Assembly: GCA_030834835.1 (NCBI GenBank)
Contig: JAUQXD010000024.1
Coordinates: 1-6,468 of the forward strand
Origin: Thermoflexales bacterium
Lineage (GTDB): Bacteria > Chloroflexota > Anaerolineae > Fen-1058
DNA: 6,468 bases
Direction of reading: 5' to 3'
The notes beneath the pieces are model-generated. The model was not told where the DNA came from and made no database searches. It was given only the letters and a program-made list of their open reading frames with translations. Made by a program: the position numbers and the translations under genes. Each line of letters begins with the position of its first letter. Position 1 is the first letter of the stretch. This document shows, one piece after another, positions 5,784 through 6,468 of the stretch.

Positions 5784-5846
5784 AGCAGAGTCGGCTCCAT
5801 GCGAAGCTTCCCCGCCGGACACGCGGGTGTAGGAGCCGCCTCTGCT
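5784..5846. repeat. Long imperfect hairpin downstream of fabH
   Basis: AGCAGAGTCGGCTCC (5784-5798) pairs with GGAGCCGCCTCTGCT (5832-5846), 15 positions with one mismatch. The 33-nt interior has a smaller CCCGC/GCGGG stem (5811-5815 with 5823-5827). It begins 27 bp past the fabH stop, so it could end or stabilise the fabH transcript. The sequence after it on the minus strand is only mildly T-rich. A dispersed REP-like element is the alternative. Confidence 0.6.
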
Positions 5847-5872
5847 CTTGTACGGTGATCTACTCTGACTCG

Positions 5873-6468
5873 CTATTCGCGGTCTGGCTTCTTCTTGCCG
5901 TCTTCGTCGATGCGCTTGGGTGAGGGTGGCCCAAACAACTGCCCCTCGATACGGCGCAGCACTTTGGCCCCGCGTGAACGCGCGGCCGCCAGCGGATAGA
6001 TCGCAATCCGCGCCGCGCGCAGCAGCAGATTGGGCTTGTACAGAGGCTCCGGCACGCCCCATTCAATGGTGGCCGCAGCCCACGTCAGGCCCGCGCCAAA
6101 ACCCACCAGCACGATCTTATCGCCCGGCTTGATGCGCCCGCATTCGACAGCCTCGCACAACGCGATGGGAATGCTGGCGCTGGAAGTGTTGCCATACCGA
6201 TCGAGGTTCACAAAAATCCGATCGTCCGTCAACTCCAGCGTGCGCGCGGCGGCCTGAATAATCCGCAAATTGGCCTGATGCGGCACAAACAACTGGATGT
6301 CGTCCAGCGTTAAGCCCGCCTTCTCCACCACTTCACGCGCCGCCTTATCGACGACGCGCGTGGCAAAGCGGAATACTTCACGGCCGTTCATCTGAATGTA
6401 GTGCTGGCCTTGCTGCACCGATTGAATCGACGCCGGCGTGTGACTGCCGCCCGCCGGCACGATGAGCA
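5873..6468 (-). CDS. fabH: Beta-ketoacyl-ACP synthase III, C-terminal part (5' end outside the window)
   Basis: The enzyme condenses acetyl-CoA (or another acyl-CoA) with malonyl-ACP, the first step of type II fatty-acid synthesis in the cytosol. The frame is open to the right edge, where the first complete codons read LIVPAGGSHTPAS. The GTG at 6460 is therefore internal, not a start. Counting from that GTG codon as 1, the region contains MNGREVFRFA (24-33), the active-site His in VPHQAN (H61, codon 6280-6278) and the active-site Asn in GNTSSAS (N91, codon 6190-6188). The glycine-rich loop VGFGAGLTWAA follows (119-129). The catalytic Cys lies beyond the window. FabH proteins normally end near IEW (132-134). 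Here about 61 more in-frame residues follow: hydrophobic/basic at first (YKPNLLLRAARIAIYPLAAA), then charged, ending KKKPDRE. Third codon positions stay GC-rich there, so the tail looks genuinely coded. Confidence 0.93.
   Translation of the reverse strand, partial: LIVPAGGSHTPASIQSVQQGQHYIQMNGREVFRFATRVVDKAAREVVEKAGLTLDDIQLFVPHQANLRIIQAAARTLELTDDRIFVNLDRYGNTSSASIPIALCEAVECGRIKPGDKIVLVGFGAGLTWAAATIEWGVPEPLYKPNLLLRAARIAIYPLAAARSRGAKVLRRIEGQLFGPPSPKRIDEDGKKKPDRE

Noticed and set aside
5116..5872. Operon of fabH and the methyltransferase-like gene
   Set aside because: They share a strand, but 142 bp including a 63-bp hairpin and a possible separate -10 lie between them, so co-transcription is not supported.
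6458..6460. GTG as the start of fabH
   Set aside because: The frame continues open to the edge, the upstream residues (LI before VPAGG) fit FabH, and the catalytic Cys region is missing. The gene is truncated by the window, not short.

Overview
All convincing genes in this window are on the minus strand, so transcription runs from high to low coordinates. The DNA is GC-rich. Three things suggest a Chloroflexota bacterium (Anaerolineae/Chloroflexia-like): a very large winged-helix/BTAD/AAA-ATPase/TPR regulator, a short 'WRG...SG..RYF' protein, and a FabH with an extra C-terminal tail. This assignment rests on gene style and recalled family distribution, not on a marker gene.

In transcription order, from the right edge: (1) the C-terminal part of beta-ketoacyl-ACP synthase III (fabH), which starts fatty-acid chains and runs off the right edge; (2) a 142-bp spacer holding a long imperfect hairpin; (3) a 204-residue four-helix membrane protein of the NnrU / isoprenylcysteine-methyltransferase-like superfamily; (4) a 117-bp spacer with a good rho-independent terminator followed by a promoter/operator-like region; (5) a 1178-residue signal-transduction ATPase with an N-terminal SARP-type DNA-binding and BTAD region, a STAND/AAA core and a long TPR tail; (6) a spacer carrying an unusual nested palindromic repeat and three phased 7-bp direct repeats; (7) a roughly 76-residue 'WRG' protein; (8) a 265-bp spacer almost filled by four consecutive hairpins, ending at a strong Shine-Dalgarno; (9) a 182-residue protein whose stop overlaps a second, membrane-spanning frame that leaves the left edge. 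Items in (9) may be one gene broken by a 1-nt frameshift.

No single pathway links these genes. fabH and the membrane methyltransferase-like protein both concern lipids or membranes, but a long hairpin separates them and the methyltransferase-like gene appears to have its own terminator. The giant regulator seems to be its own transcription unit. The most interesting parts are non-coding: the four-hairpin leader before the left-hand membrane gene, the repeat-within-a-repeat downstream of the regulator, and the GTGA junction that may be a frameshift. No tRNA, rRNA, CRISPR array, transposase or phage gene was seen.
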